Source of the DNA: Natrinema salinisoli
GTDB taxonomy: Archaea; Halobacteriota; Halobacteria; Halobacteriales; Natrialbaceae
Reading direction: 5' to 3'
DNA: 64,000 bases
Assembly (NCBI RefSeq): GCF_020405205.1
Contig: NZ_CP084469.1
Coordinates: 620,001-684,000, forward strand
Below, in pieces: positions 53,875 to 63,200 of the stretch. The translations under genes were made by a program, and so were the position numbers. Under the pieces are notes generated by a model. That model did not search any database, was not told the origin of the DNA, and saw nothing but the letters and a program-made list of their open reading frames with translations. The stretch's first letter is position 1; each line of letters opens with the position of its first letter.

Positions 53875-54046
53875 TTCCCTGTAATCTGGTGCTGCCGGCG
53901 GTCGTCTCGTTTCAGTCCGATACACCGGTATCCGCTATATCTAATCTTTCGACTCGAGCGACTTCCGTCCGTCGCCAAACGAGGGGGTGACGCACGCGGA
54001 TACGCGAGTCCGATCGAGAACCGACCTCTCATCACGACGGGGCGGT

Positions 54047-55234
54047 TCAGCTGTCCGCTTCCGTCGGCGTCGTGCCGGGCTCTCGCTCGGGGAGATCGGT
54101 GAGGCCGTGGACGAGCGCGTTACCGGTTGCCGTATCGAAGAGGTGGATCTTCGACCGGTCTAACACGACATCGACGTCCTGATTCGCCTCGATATCCGTG
54201 TCCGGCGTGACGCTCATCAGCAACTGATTCGGTGACGTGGCCGGATCTTGTTCCATCGATCCCGTCGTGGCCTCGGAGAGCAACAGGTAGACGAAGACCT
54301 CGTCGCCCATCGGCTCGAGGACGTCGGTTCGAGCGTCGATCGGATCCGTCGACGAGGCGAGCGAGTCGGCGTACTCGGTCAGGTGGACGTCTTCCGGCCG
54401 GATACCGAGCGTGACGTCGTCGCCGACGGTCACGTCCGGAACGCGGGAGGGGTCGAACTCGACGTCGAAGTTGGTCGTCTCGAGACCGCTCTCGACGAGT
54501 TTACCTTCCACGAAGTTCATCGACGGCGAGCCGATGAAGCCCGCCACGAACAGGTTCGTAGGTTCGTTGTAGCAGACTAGCGGTGCCGCGATCTGCTGGA
54601 GTTTGCCGTCGTTTAGCACCGCGATCCGATTCGACATCGTCATCGCCTCGGCCTGATCGTGGGTGACGTAGATGACCGTCGCGTCCAGCTCCCGGTGGAG
54701 CCGCTGGAGTTCGGTTCGCATGTGGACCCGCAGTTTCGCGTCGAGGTTGGCCAGCGGCTCGTCCATCAGGAACACGTCCGGGTTGCGAACGATCGCGCGG
54801 GCGATGCCGACCCGCTGTTGCTGGCCGCCGGACATCTCCTTTGGCATCCGGTCTAACATCCCCTCGAGCTGGACGATATCGGCCGCCTGTTCGACACGTC
54901 GCCGAACTTCCTCGTCGTCGTACTTCCGCAGCCGCAGCCCGAAGGAGATGTTCTCGTAGACGTCCATGTGCGGAAACAGGGCGATGTTCTGGAAGACCAT
55001 CGCGACGCCCCGATCCTTCGGCGCGAGATCGGTGACATCGTCGTCGCCGATGTAGACGCGCCCCTCGGTCGGCTGGGTCAACCCGGCAACCGTCTCCATC
55101 GTCGTCGACTTCCCACAGCCCGAGGGGCCGACGAACGTGACGAACTCGCCGTCCTCGACCTCGAGGCTGATGTCGTCGACCGCCGTTTCGTCTCCGTATC
55201 GTTTCGTGATGTTTTCGAGTCGTACTCGTGACAT
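54047..55234 (-). CDS. MalK/UgpC-type sugar ABC transporter ATPase
   Basis: A 395-residue protein. ATPase part: Walker A GPSGCGKST (about 36-44), Q-loop FQNIALFPHMDVYENISFGL, signature MSGGQQQRVGIARA, Walker B DVFLMDEPLANLD. The C-terminal OB-fold (TOBE) part (about 240-395) is typical of carbohydrate importers and gives regulatory contacts. The start is 4 bp after the permease stop, so it belongs to the same operon. It energises the two permeases. Confidence 0.95.
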   Translation of the reverse strand: MSRVRLENITKRYGDETAVDDISLEVEDGEFVTFVGPSGCGKSTTMETVAGLTQPTEGRVYIGDDDVTDLAPKDRGVAMVFQNIALFPHMDVYENISFGLRLRKYDDEEVRRRVEQAADIVQLEGMLDRMPKEMSGGQQQRVGIARAIVRNPDVFLMDEPLANLDAKLRVHMRTELQRLHRELDATVIYVTHDQAEAMTMSNRIAVLNDGKLQQIAAPLVCYNEPTNLFVAGFIGSPSMNFVEGKLVESGLETTNFDVEFDPSRVPDVTVGDDVTLGIRPEDVHLTEYADSLASSTDPIDARTDVLEPMGDEVFVYLLLSEATTGSMEQDPATSPNQLLMSVTPDTDIEANQDVDVVLDRSKIHLFDTATGNALVHGLTDLPEREPGTTPTEADS

Positions 55235-55238
55235 TGTG

Positions 55239-56282
55239 TTACTCCTTGAGTGCTCCTGCGGTGAGTCCGCTGACGATCTTCTCCTGTGCGATGACCACGA
55301 GGATCGCGACGGGGATCACCCCGAGGATGCTCGCGGCGGCCATGAGGTTGTACAACACCTCGTACTGTCCCTGATACGCGAGGATCCCGTCGAGGATCGG
55401 TGCCCAGTTCTCCGGCTGGCCGTCCGTCATCAGGAACGAGAAGAAGAACTCGTTGTAGACGGCGATGAAGGTCAACACGCCGGCCGTCGCGACGCCGGGT
55501 GCCGACAGCGGGATGATGACCCGGAACAGCGCACCGAGACGGGTCGTCCCCTCGACGCGGGCCGCGTCCTCCAGGCCGTCCGGAATCTGTCCGTAGAACG
55601 TCGTGAGAATAAAGATAGCGAGCGGCATGAAGATCGCTGACAGCGGGGTCACGAGGGCGAACGGCGTGTTGTAGAGCGTGCCGTCGCCGGTGATCGGCTC
55701 GAGGAACACGAACGAGGTGTTGAAGAGGTCGTTCAGCGGGATGAAGAAGGCGGCCGGCGGGAAGAACGAAATGATCAACACCAGTAGCATGAGCGGCGTT
55801 CGGCCGGGGAACTCGAGGCGGCCGAAGGCGTAGCCGGCGAGGCTGGCGATGACGAGGACGACGACCGTCGAGGCCAGCGCGATCACGAAGCTGTTGAACA
55901 TGTAGACGTGGAAGGGGATGACCTGGAATACCTCGACGAACGCGCCCGGATTGAACCCGTTGGGAGTGAAGACGATGTCCTGAAGCTGCCCTTCCGGCGT
56001 CAGTGCGACCATGAGCAGCCAGTAGAACGGGAACAGCGTCGTCACGAGGAAGAAGATCGCCGCGACGTAGAACATCGCCCGGTACACCCGCTCGGGGTGG
56101 GAGATGGAGTTCGCCACCCACCGCTGGAATGGACCGCGGTCGAGTTCGGCGTCGCGGTCGTCTTCGAGGACGGACGTGCCGCCGTCGGGTCGGCGGAGGG
56201 TCGGGTCTCGCGGCGGTCCGTCGCCAGCGTCGTCGGTACCTCCGGTGTCGTTCGGATCGGTGGAATCCCTTGGATCTGACAT
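55239..56282 (-). CDS. Carbohydrate ABC transporter permease (MalG-type)
   Basis: A 347-residue membrane protein. A long acidic hydrophilic N-terminus (about 1-60) precedes six helices; the coupling loop EAA motif reads EDAARVEGTTRLGALFRVIIPLSAPG. It pairs with the other permease to form the channel. The start ATG overlaps the upstream permease stop by 1 base (TGATG). Within the operon order binding protein - permease - permease - ATPase. Confidence 0.93.
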   Translation of the reverse strand: MSDPRDSTDPNDTGGTDDAGDGPPRDPTLRRPDGGTSVLEDDRDAELDRGPFQRWVANSISHPERVYRAMFYVAAIFFLVTTLFPFYWLLMVALTPEGQLQDIVFTPNGFNPGAFVEVFQVIPFHVYMFNSFVIALASTVVVLVIASLAGYAFGRLEFPGRTPLMLLVLIISFFPPAAFFIPLNDLFNTSFVFLEPITGDGTLYNTPFALVTPLSAIFMPLAIFILTTFYGQIPDGLEDAARVEGTTRLGALFRVIIPLSAPGVATAGVLTFIAVYNEFFFSFLMTDGQPENWAPILDGILAYQGQYEVLYNLMAAASILGVIPVAILVVIAQEKIVSGLTAGALKE

Positions 56283-57325
56283 CAGTACATCCCTCCTTCG
56301 GTGTCGCGGAAGAGTAGCACGTAGCCGCCGATGATCAGGCCGATCACGAGGGCCGTGGCGAAGGCCACGGCGGCGGCCGTCGCGTAGATGCGGGTCCCGC
56401 CGAACATCGCTTCGACGACGAGACAGCTCAGCGAGGGAACGGTCGTACAGCCGGCAGTCGACTCGATCAGGCCGAAGACGCGCATTGCGTCCATGGTTCG
56501 AAACAGCATCGCGACCAGCAGGGCCGGCATCACGAGCGGGAGCGTGATCATCTTGAATCGCTGCCACGGCGAGGCCCCGGCCACGCGCGCGACATCGTAC
56601 AAGTTTCGGTCGACGCTCTGGAGTCCCGCGAGTATCAGCAGGGCCATGAACGCCGACGATTTCCAGATGTCGGCCACGAGGATGATGATGAACGCGTCCC
56701 GGCTGTTGGCCAGCGGCGTCCCGCTGAAGACCCCGATGCTCTGCATGAGGTCGGAGCCGAACCCGACCGTCGGCTGGAACAGCAGGAAGAAGATCATCCC
56801 CTGAATGACGATCGGCACCGCCCACGGGAGGATGATCGCCACGCGGACCCAGCGACGCCCCGTGAACTCCTGGTCGAGCACGTACGCCTGGCCGAACCCG
56901 ATCACCGTCTCGAAGATGACGCTGATGACCGCGAAGGCGAGCGTGACGAACAGCGCCTGCTGGAAGAACGGAGTGCCGAGTTCGATAAAGGGGAACGACG
57001 ACGTCAGTCCGACGTCGAGGAACTGCCGGGCCAGTCGTGCGTTCCCGGTGAGGATGTCGACGTAGTTCTCGATGCCGACGAAGCCACCGAGCGGGTCGAG
57101 CCCCCGCGTCTGGTTGGCACGAAGCGACATGACGAACGTCCGTATCATTGGGTAGAACGCGATCAGCGTCAACAACGCGAACGCCGGTAGTAACAGCAGG
57201 TACGCGTATGCCGCCTCGCTCAGGCCCTCCATCCAGTTGACGACGGCGTTGCCGGACCGCTCACGATCTCCTTCCCGTCCGGACTCGCCGCCGATCAACC
57301 CGTCCGTATCCGTGTCAGTTGCCAT
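56282..57325 (-). CDS. Carbohydrate ABC transporter permease (MalF-type)
   Basis: A 347-residue membrane protein with six to seven helices; first helix at about 38-60 (AYAYLLLLPAFALLTLIAFYPM) and the EAA loop YDVARVAGASPWQRFKMITLPLVMPALL. It pairs with the MalG-type permease encoded next. The start overlaps the binding-protein stop by 11 bp, which favours translational coupling. Confidence 0.93.
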   Translation of the reverse strand: MATDTDTDGLIGGESGREGDRERSGNAVVNWMEGLSEAAYAYLLLLPAFALLTLIAFYPMIRTFVMSLRANQTRGLDPLGGFVGIENYVDILTGNARLARQFLDVGLTSSFPFIELGTPFFQQALFVTLAFAVISVIFETVIGFGQAYVLDQEFTGRRWVRVAIILPWAVPIVIQGMIFFLLFQPTVGFGSDLMQSIGVFSGTPLANSRDAFIIILVADIWKSSAFMALLILAGLQSVDRNLYDVARVAGASPWQRFKMITLPLVMPALLVAMLFRTMDAMRVFGLIESTAGCTTVPSLSCLVVEAMFGGTRIYATAAAVAFATALVIGLIIGGYVLLFRDTEGGMY

Positions 57326-58781
57326 TCGTTTCCACCTCCGCTTCGCTCTGCTCGAGTTCGTTCGCGAGGTCGTTCATCGCGGCCTCGGGGGATTGCTCGC
57401 CGCGATATGCCGCGTTGACCGATTGATAGATCAGCGCGGACTGTTCCGGCCAGAGGTCGGTCGCCGGCCGCGGGATCGCGTTCTCGCTGGCCCGCTGGAC
57501 CACGTCGCCGTAGCGAGCGACGGGACCGACATCGTCCGGATCGGCCTCCGCGACCAGATCGAGGTTCGGCGGTAAGTAGCCCCCGAGCTCGAAGACCGTG
57601 AGCATGACCTCCTCGGTGGCGAACGCCTCGAGGACCTGGAGCGCTTGGTCCTGGCGCTCCGAAAACGGGCTCACGGCGAGATTCCAGCCCCCCAGCGCCG
57701 CGACGGTGCCGCCGGTGCCCTCGTACTCGGCCTCCTGCTGGGAGACCGCGTACGGCCGCGTCATCACGCCGAGGTTCTCGCCGAACGCGTCCTCGGTACC
57801 CGTCTCTGCGATCGCGTACGACCAGTTCCGGTTCGAGACGGCGTTGCCGGCCGCGAACGGGTTGAGCGACTGCTGTTCGGTCCACTGGACGATCGCCGAC
57901 GGACAGATCTGGGCGTAGCCGTCCATGGTGTTTTCCTCCTCACCTTCGATGAACGAGCGCATCATTCGGATCGCATCGATGACCCGGTCCCCGTCGACGG
58001 TGATCGGCCGGTCGCCCGCGGTGAAGAGGTTGTCCGCCCCGCCGTAATACGCCCCGCCCCAGGACGTCATCACCTCGTTGAACGTACAGCAAGACAGCCC
58101 CTCGTAGGCGGCCGCCTGCGTCGTGAACCCGTAGTCGAGTCCGGCCTGGTCACGCGCATCGCGAACCGCCCCTGAGAACTCCTCCCAGGACGGCGGCGCC
58201 GACGGCCAGTTGCCGGTGTCGTAGCCGGCGTCTTCGATCAGATCCTCGCGGTACAGCGTGAACCCCAGGTCCGGAAAGAACGGCAGGGCGTGGAGATCTC
58301 CGGTCTGGGGATGACGCGCGGTTTCGAGGATGGCCTCGAGGTAGTTACTGTTGACGCGCTCGAGGACGTCGTCCGAGAGCTCTTCGGTCAGGTTGACCGT
58401 CTGGTTCCTGAGGATGAAGGGAACCGTCCAGCCGCTGTCCATCATGTGAATGTCCGGCGGAGCGCGACCCGCCTCGAGCGCTGATTGAGCGGTCTGCATC
58501 CGCGATGCGGAGTCGCTGACGACGGTCTGGATATCGATGCGGATCTCCTCGTCGAGCCCGGCGTCCCAGAGCGCCTGCTGGACCGAGGGTCCGTCGCCGT
58601 CGCTGTGTATGATCCCTGCGACACCCGAGTCGGCGGTCATCACCACGGTGTTCGCTTCGCGCCCCCGACCCAGACAGCCGGTGACGGCGACCGCTCCCGC
58701 CGTCGACACCGATGCGGCTTTCAGGAACGATCGCCGCCCGAGACGGGAGCGGTCACTTTGACCGGCGGTATCGTGTCCCAT
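57315..58781 (-). CDS. Carbohydrate ABC transporter solute-binding lipoprotein
   Basis: A 488-residue binding protein. Tat leader RRSFLK (16-21) and lipobox VTGC with Cys36 predict lipid anchoring outside the cell. The mature part has the MalE-like layout: VVSDSASRMQTAQSALEAGRAPPDIHMMDSGWTVPFI, LHALPFFPDLGFTLYREDL and GGWNLAVSPFSERQDQALQVLEAFATEEV. First gene of the transport operon. The sugar is not known; TrmB-type control and the oxidoreductase/isomerase neighbours point to a sugar or polyol. Confidence 0.92.
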   Translation of the reverse strand: MGHDTAGQSDRSRLGRRSFLKAASVSTAGAVAVTGCLGRGREANTVVMTADSGVAGIIHSDGDGPSVQQALWDAGLDEEIRIDIQTVVSDSASRMQTAQSALEAGRAPPDIHMMDSGWTVPFILRNQTVNLTEELSDDVLERVNSNYLEAILETARHPQTGDLHALPFFPDLGFTLYREDLIEDAGYDTGNWPSAPPSWEEFSGAVRDARDQAGLDYGFTTQAAAYEGLSCCTFNEVMTSWGGAYYGGADNLFTAGDRPITVDGDRVIDAIRMMRSFIEGEEENTMDGYAQICPSAIVQWTEQQSLNPFAAGNAVSNRNWSYAIAETGTEDAFGENLGVMTRPYAVSQQEAEYEGTGGTVAALGGWNLAVSPFSERQDQALQVLEAFATEEVMLTVFELGGYLPPNLDLVAEADPDDVGPVARYGDVVQRASENAIPRPATDLWPEQSALIYQSVNAAYRGEQSPEAAMNDLANELEQSEAEVETNGN

Positions 58782-58821
58782 GCGAAGAAACGGACCACGT
58801 TCACCGACTTAATTGTTAGCT

Positions 58822-58874
58822 ATAAATATGGTAATAAAATGTGAGTGTTCGGATATGGGTTCGGTTACGAACAC
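58822..58874 (-). promoter_or_regulatory. Promoter and candidate operator of the sugar ABC operon
   Basis: On the minus strand the TATA-like CATATTTATAGC (about 58819-58831) lies about 45 bp before the ATG at 58781. Immediately upstream is an inverted repeat, GTGTTCG (58845-58851) and CGAACAC (58868-58874), with 16 nt between, and inside it GTTCG-GTTA-CGAAC (58859-58872). Its position upstream of TATA fits an activator site, probably for the adjacent TrmB-family regulator. Confidence 0.55.
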
Positions 58875-59008
58875 CGAGCAGTCGATCCAGTTATCGACGA
58901 CTGGGAGTGACCGTCGTCAGGAACCCCCTAATCTCGTATTGCCGACGGACGGTCGGCAGGTGCCAGCCGATGGACTACAATGGCACTGATCGTAGTCCGA
59001 TGGCGCAA

Positions 59009-60076
59009 TTAGCGCTCCTCGAGCGTCGGCGGCTCGTTCCGACCGATGTGGATCTCGTGGGCTTCGACGTCTTCGAGGGCGGCCACCCGGCCGCCGACGG
59101 AGACCGCGTCGCCGTCTTCGGTTTCTATGGTGAGACTAGCGACCTCCTCGCTGACCTCGAAGTCGATGTCGCGGACCCGGCCGCGGACGATACGCTGACC
59201 ACCGACCTCGACGTCCCGGCCGTCGATGGTCGCGTAGAACTCGCCGCCCTCGTCGATGAGGTCCTTGACACACCGGCGGATGGAGGCGTACGTTCGGGGA
59301 TAGGGGCGCGCAGTGCCGTCCTCACCGAGCGTCTGTTCGGCGGTCGTCCAGAGGACGGTCCCGAAGAAGCCGGAGATGAGGAAGCCGAGCGCCGATCGAT
59401 TGAAAATCACGCCGTACCGGTCCTGATCGTCGCGCAGGGCGTCCTGCGTGGCGTAAACCGAGTAGTTGCCGTCGGCGACGGCGACGACCGGCGTCGTGAT
59501 CCCCCGGCGGGCACGGGCCGTCGTCGCGACCTCGCCGTACGCGAACTCCGACGGGTCCGGGGCCTCGCTCGCGGGCGTCACGATCAGGTCGACGCTGACG
59601 CCGTCGTCGACCGCCGCTCGCAGTTCCGCCTCGAAGCGGGTCAGCAGATCCGGCGTCAACGAGAGCGCGAGTTCGAACTCCGCGGCGTCGATGACCTCCT
59701 CGAGGTAGCGGAGAATCGTCGATCTGGACTTGACCAGCGAGACGGCCTCCGTATCGCGGGCCGGCGCGGTGTAGCGGGCCTCGAGTTCCTCGATCATTTG
59801 CTCGAAGGAGGTCTGGACGTCGTCGAACGCCTCGCCGGGATCGATCGCGACGACTTTCATCGGACGGGACTCGCGCAGTTCGACCAGTCCGCGGTCGCTG
59901 AGGCTGCGAACCGTGTCGTAGACGCGCGGCTGGGGAATGTCCGTTCGGTCCGCGATCTCGCTCGCCGTGAGTTGGCCCTGCTCTAACACGGTGAGATAGG
60001 CGTCGATCTCGTACTCGCCGAGGTTGAACCGGTCCCCGACTCGCTCGACGGTCGAGCGAAGTTCGTCTGGTGCCAT
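59009..60076 (-). CDS. TrmB-family sugar-responsive transcription regulator
   Basis: A 355-residue protein with an N-terminal winged helix (about 15-85: [48 protein letters not shown]) and a C-terminal sugar-sensing region (about 105-330) with [29 protein letters not shown]. This is the TrmB/TrmBL domain order. In haloarchaea TrmB proteins act as activators or repressors of sugar transport genes. It lies just upstream of the sugar ABC operon, same strand, and likely controls it. The ATG at 60076 gives a normal family start. Confidence 0.9.
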   Translation of the reverse strand: MAPDELRSTVERVGDRFNLGEYEIDAYLTVLEQGQLTASEIADRTDIPQPRVYDTVRSLSDRGLVELRESRPMKVVAIDPGEAFDDVQTSFEQMIEELEARYTAPARDTEAVSLVKSRSTILRYLEEVIDAAEFELALSLTPDLLTRFEAELRAAVDDGVSVDLIVTPASEAPDPSEFAYGEVATTARARRGITTPVVAVADGNYSVYATQDALRDDQDRYGVIFNRSALGFLISGFFGTVLWTTAEQTLGEDGTARPYPRTYASIRRCVKDLIDEGGEFYATIDGRDVEVGGQRIVRGRVRDIDFEVSEEVASLTIETEDGDAVSVGGRVAALEDVEAHEIHIGRNEPPTLEER

Positions 60077-60215
60077 ATCGGTCCCTACACTCCCGGCCGC
60101 TAAATGATTTATTATATTCCGAGTAGCACCCGTTTTCGAAATTGGGTTGTTTTTCCCTCGAGGGTCGAACCGAAGGGTCAGAACGCTTAACCACGCCGGG
60201 CCAGAGCGTGTTGGT

Positions 60216-61226
60216 ATGCGCGCGGTCTTACAGGGGAACGGCGAATCGATGGCCGAGGCCATCTCGAACCAGCTTCCCGGACGGGTTCCGCAACAGGCGG
60301 TCGAGATCTTCCTCGCGCTCATCGTCCTCGCCGCCGGCTGGTATCTCTCGAAGCTCGCGGTTCGGATCGCCGGTCGGACGGTCGCCCGCAAGATCGAACG
60401 GCCGAGCGTCACCAGAACCGTTCTACGGGGCGTGAGAGTTGCCGTCTTCCTCTGGGCGGCCGGTATCGCCGCCGGCATCGTCGGCGTTGGCGACACGCAG
60501 ATCCTCCTGTCGGTGACCGTCATTTCGGCCGTGATCGCGATCGTCCTCGCACCGTTAGCCGGCAGCCTCATCAACGGTCTCTACGTCCTCGCCGATCGCC
60601 CCTACGAGATCGGCGACATGATCGAAGTTTCCGACGCCGGCCACCGCGGGTTCGTCGAGGATATTACGATCCGCTATACGAAAATCTTCACCCTTCAGAA
60701 CACCTTCATCGTCATTCCGAACTCCGAAATTCACGCGCGCGACGTCGTCAATTACTCCGCCGAGGACGAGCGGACGCGGGTCTCGGTCGGGTTCGACATC
60801 ACGTACGAGAGCGATCTCGAGGCGGCGCGCAAGGAAGCCGAGCGGGCTGCACGGGGCGTCGACGACGTCATCTCCGGCGGCCCGGACATCCGGATCGGGA
60901 GCGCCCGGTACGCCGCCGCACCGTCCTGCTACATCGCCGAGTACGGCGATCACGGGATCGCCCTCGAGCTGTTCTTCTGGATGAAACACCCCTACAAGCA
61001 GACCGTCGTCCGGTCGGCAGTCCAGGACGCGATCGGCGACCGCTTCGCGGACCTCGACGTCGAGTTCGCCTACCCGCACCGCCACCACGTCTTCGACGAG
61101 ACCAGCGGCGTCGCGCGCCTGTCCGTCGACGAGTCCAGCGCCGAGCGATCGGCTGCGGACTCGCCCGTCGAACCGGCCAAGGGGGGGAATCCGGGCGAAA
61201 GTCCTGCCGACCAGACCGATCGGTAA
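60216..61226 (+). CDS. MscS-family mechanosensitive channel
   Basis: A 336-residue channel. Three membrane helices (about 28-50, 66-90 and 96-125), pore helix with [24 protein letters not shown], beta domain ([43 protein letters not shown]) and the C-terminal alpha/beta domain, unlike the truncated MscS at 24.5 kb. A disordered acidic/Ser tail ends it. Its promoter is divergent with the TrmB gene. The ATG at 60216 is chosen from the family start. Confidence 0.9.
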   Translation: MRAVLQGNGESMAEAISNQLPGRVPQQAVEIFLALIVLAAGWYLSKLAVRIAGRTVARKIERPSVTRTVLRGVRVAVFLWAAGIAAGIVGVGDTQILLSVTVISAVIAIVLAPLAGSLINGLYVLADRPYEIGDMIEVSDAGHRGFVEDITIRYTKIFTLQNTFIVIPNSEIHARDVVNYSAEDERTRVSVGFDITYESDLEAARKEAERAARGVDDVISGGPDIRIGSARYAAAPSCYIAEYGDHGIALELFFWMKHPYKQTVVRSAVQDAIGDRFADLDVEFAYPHRHHVFDETSGVARLSVDESSAERSAADSPVEPAKGGNPGESPADQTDR

Positions 61227-61327
61227 CCCCGACCCGGTTTCGAACGACTCCTCCCGCGTCCGCCGTTCGGCCGATATCGTGGGGGTGATTTATGCTATGT
61301 CCGACTCAAATCACAGTTACCAGACAG

Positions 61328-61771
61328 ATGTACGACGACATTCTCATTCCCACGGACGGAAGCGATACGGTTCCCGAAACGCTCGACCACGGCCTGCCGA
61401 TCGCGACGAACAACGATGCGACGGTCCACTCGCTGTACGTCGTCGACAGCCGCGTCACCACTGCCGCCGACGAAGACACCAGTACGGATCTCGAGCGAGC
61501 GCTCGAGACGGAGGGCCGAGAGGCCGTCGCTGCCGTCGAAGACCGGGCGGCGGCCGAGGGACTCGATACCGTAAGCGAGGTACGGCAAGGGACCCCGGCG
61601 AAGACCATCCTCGAGTACGTCGAGGAGAAAGGGATCGACTTGATCGTCATCGGGACGCGGGGGAAGAGCCCCCGCGAGAAGGTGACGTCGCTGGGAAGCG
61701 TCTCGGAGCGAGTCGTCGATAACGCCTCGATTCCGGTGTTCGTCGTCCGAAACGCGGGCAACGGCGAGTGA
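61328..61771 (+). CDS. Universal stress protein (UspA family)
   Basis: A 147-residue UspA domain, starting MYDDILIPTDGSDTVPETLDHG. The ATP loop is IGTRGKSPREKVTSLGSVSERVVDNASIPVFVV, with the second Gly of G-x2-G replaced by Lys, so ATP binding may be weaker. Convergent with the next UspA gene, with 21 bp between their ends. Confidence 0.9.
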   Translation: MYDDILIPTDGSDTVPETLDHGLPIATNNDATVHSLYVVDSRVTTAADEDTSTDLERALETEGREAVAAVEDRAAAEGLDTVSEVRQGTPAKTILEYVEEKGIDLIVIGTRGKSPREKVTSLGSVSERVVDNASIPVFVVRNAGNGE

Positions 61772-61792
61772 CGGGGTCGTCGCGGTCCGAGA

Positions 61793-62203
61793 TCAGTTGC
61801 GGACGCTCTCGACCGTGATCACTTCGCAGTCGAGGTGACTCCGCAGATAGCTGTCGATGTCCGGGTTGTCGGTAAAGCGCTGGAAGAGTCGTCGGAGCCT
61901 GCTCGCCTGTTTCGTCCCGATGACGACCGCGTCTGCCTCCTCGGCCGCGACCTCGTCGAGAATGCTCTCCTCGACGAGAAAGCCGGTTCGGACGACGTAC
62001 CGAGCGCTCTCGAGCCGTCCGAACGTCGCCTCGACGGCGTTTTTCAGGTCGATACGCGTTACTTTCTTCCCGTTCTGGTAGAGGTCGACGTGGAGAATCG
62101 TCAACGCGGCGTCTCGCTCGCGTGCGATCTCGATCGCCCGCTCGAGCGTTCGCCGCGAGTGCTTCGACAATGGATACCGAACGGGAACCACGACCAGCGA
62201 CAT
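61793..62203 (-). CDS. Universal stress protein-like (UspA superfamily), ATP loop altered
   Basis: A 136-residue UspA-fold protein: SLVVVPVRYPLSKHSRRTLERAIEIARERDAALTILHVDLYQ at the start and ADAVVIGTKQASRLRRLFQRFTDNPDIDSYLRSHLDCEVITVE at the end. The typical G-x2-G-x9-G-S/T loop is replaced, so it is probably a non-ATP-binding type. The start ATG at 62203 was placed by family N-terminus. Confidence 0.85.
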   Translation of the reverse strand: MSLVVVPVRYPLSKHSRRTLERAIEIARERDAALTILHVDLYQNGKKVTRIDLKNAVEATFGRLESARYVVRTGFLVEESILDEVAAEEADAVVIGTKQASRLRRLFQRFTDNPDIDSYLRSHLDCEVITVESVRN

Positions 62204-62390
62204 TAGACAATCGAAGGATTCCCGGGGGTGTAAACCTTTCAGTACGGACTGTCTATACTGCGAACTAATCCCATACGTCGAGTGGTACCATCTCATCGGT
62301 CCGATCGATTTCAGTGGCCTGTTCCTCGCCGAGGCGGCGAACGCGGCACGGAAAGACACTCATTTACCGAGTGCGAGATTACAGGTGACC

Positions 62391-62630
62391 ATGCAAACCT
62401 GGTCGACCGACGGTGGCGATACCGTCTATATTTCCGAGACGGACGGCGATAGGGGATCGAAAGGACCGTTTCTGGTCGCCTACGAATCCCGCGATACGGA
62501 GCGTCGGTACGGCTGGTTCTGTGCGAACTGCGAAAGCCTCGACAACGCGATGGACTCGATGGGACGGATCAAGTGCAACGAATGCGGGAACTTCCGGAAG
62601 CCGACCGAGTGGGACGCCGCTCACGAATAA
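62391..62630 (+). CDS. DUF5816-like zinc-ribbon protein
   Basis: A 79-residue protein with C44-x2-C47 and C62-x2-C65 (GWFCANCESLDNAMDSMGRIKCNECGNF), a treble-clef-like zinc site. Sequence pattern matches small haloarchaeal DUF5816 proteins, whose role is unknown. The ATG at 62391 is the likely start; a GTG lies two codons upstream. Confidence 0.75.
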   Translation: MQTWSTDGGDTVYISETDGDRGSKGPFLVAYESRDTERRYGWFCANCESLDNAMDSMGRIKCNECGNFRKPTEWDAAHE

Positions 62631-62843
62631 TTCTCGCCGGACGCCGAGAGCCGACTGTCGACGGACCGTCGACAAAGTCGATACTCGGACGGACTCGTCA
62701 ACAGATCATTACTGACTACCAATCCACACGACGACGAGACAGTCGGTACGAAATATCGGAATAGAGTGAGTGTGTGACGAGGTTACTGTCCATTCGTGTT
62801 ACGTACTAACATTTATGATGGATGCCGACGTAGGTGGTAACGA

Positions 62844-63167
62844 ATGGGTCCTGTTAACATGCGACTCGTCGAGCAGGCCAGGTCGATCTTCGCTGAGCTG
62901 GGTTACACCGTCGAAGGCAACGGCCCCGAGTTCCGCGCCGAACGAGCGTGGAAAGTCGTCCACGTCAATACCGTTCTCGAGGCGGGGGAGCTCCCGACAT
63001 CGTCGTCGGGACAGTTCCACTGTTTCGTCGCCGAACCCGAGGACGCGGACGACCTCGAGGCGCGACTCGAGGGAGCGAACCCGAACTACGAGTGGGCGAT
63101 CATGGTCGTCGACGGGGAGGACTATCAGGTCGAACGAGCGCCACCAGGACCGCGAGTATCGGCGTAG
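62844..63167 (+). CDS. DUF7116-like small haloarchaeal protein
   Basis: A 107-residue protein, core RLVEQARSIFAELGYTVEGNGPEFRAERAWKVVHVNTV and GQFHCFVAEPEDADDLEARLEGANPNYEWAIMVVDGEDYQVERAPPGP. I recall this as a conserved haloarchaeal family of unknown function (DUF7116), not more. Alternative start at 62859 removes five residues and fits the core better. A TATA-like ACATTTATGA lies at 62810-62819. Confidence 0.7.
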   Translation: MGPVNMRLVEQARSIFAELGYTVEGNGPEFRAERAWKVVHVNTVLEAGELPTSSSGQFHCFVAEPEDADDLEARLEGANPNYEWAIMVVDGEDYQVERAPPGPRVSA

Positions 63168-63200
63168 AACCGTCGAATCGCGAAAACAACCGCCCGTCGC

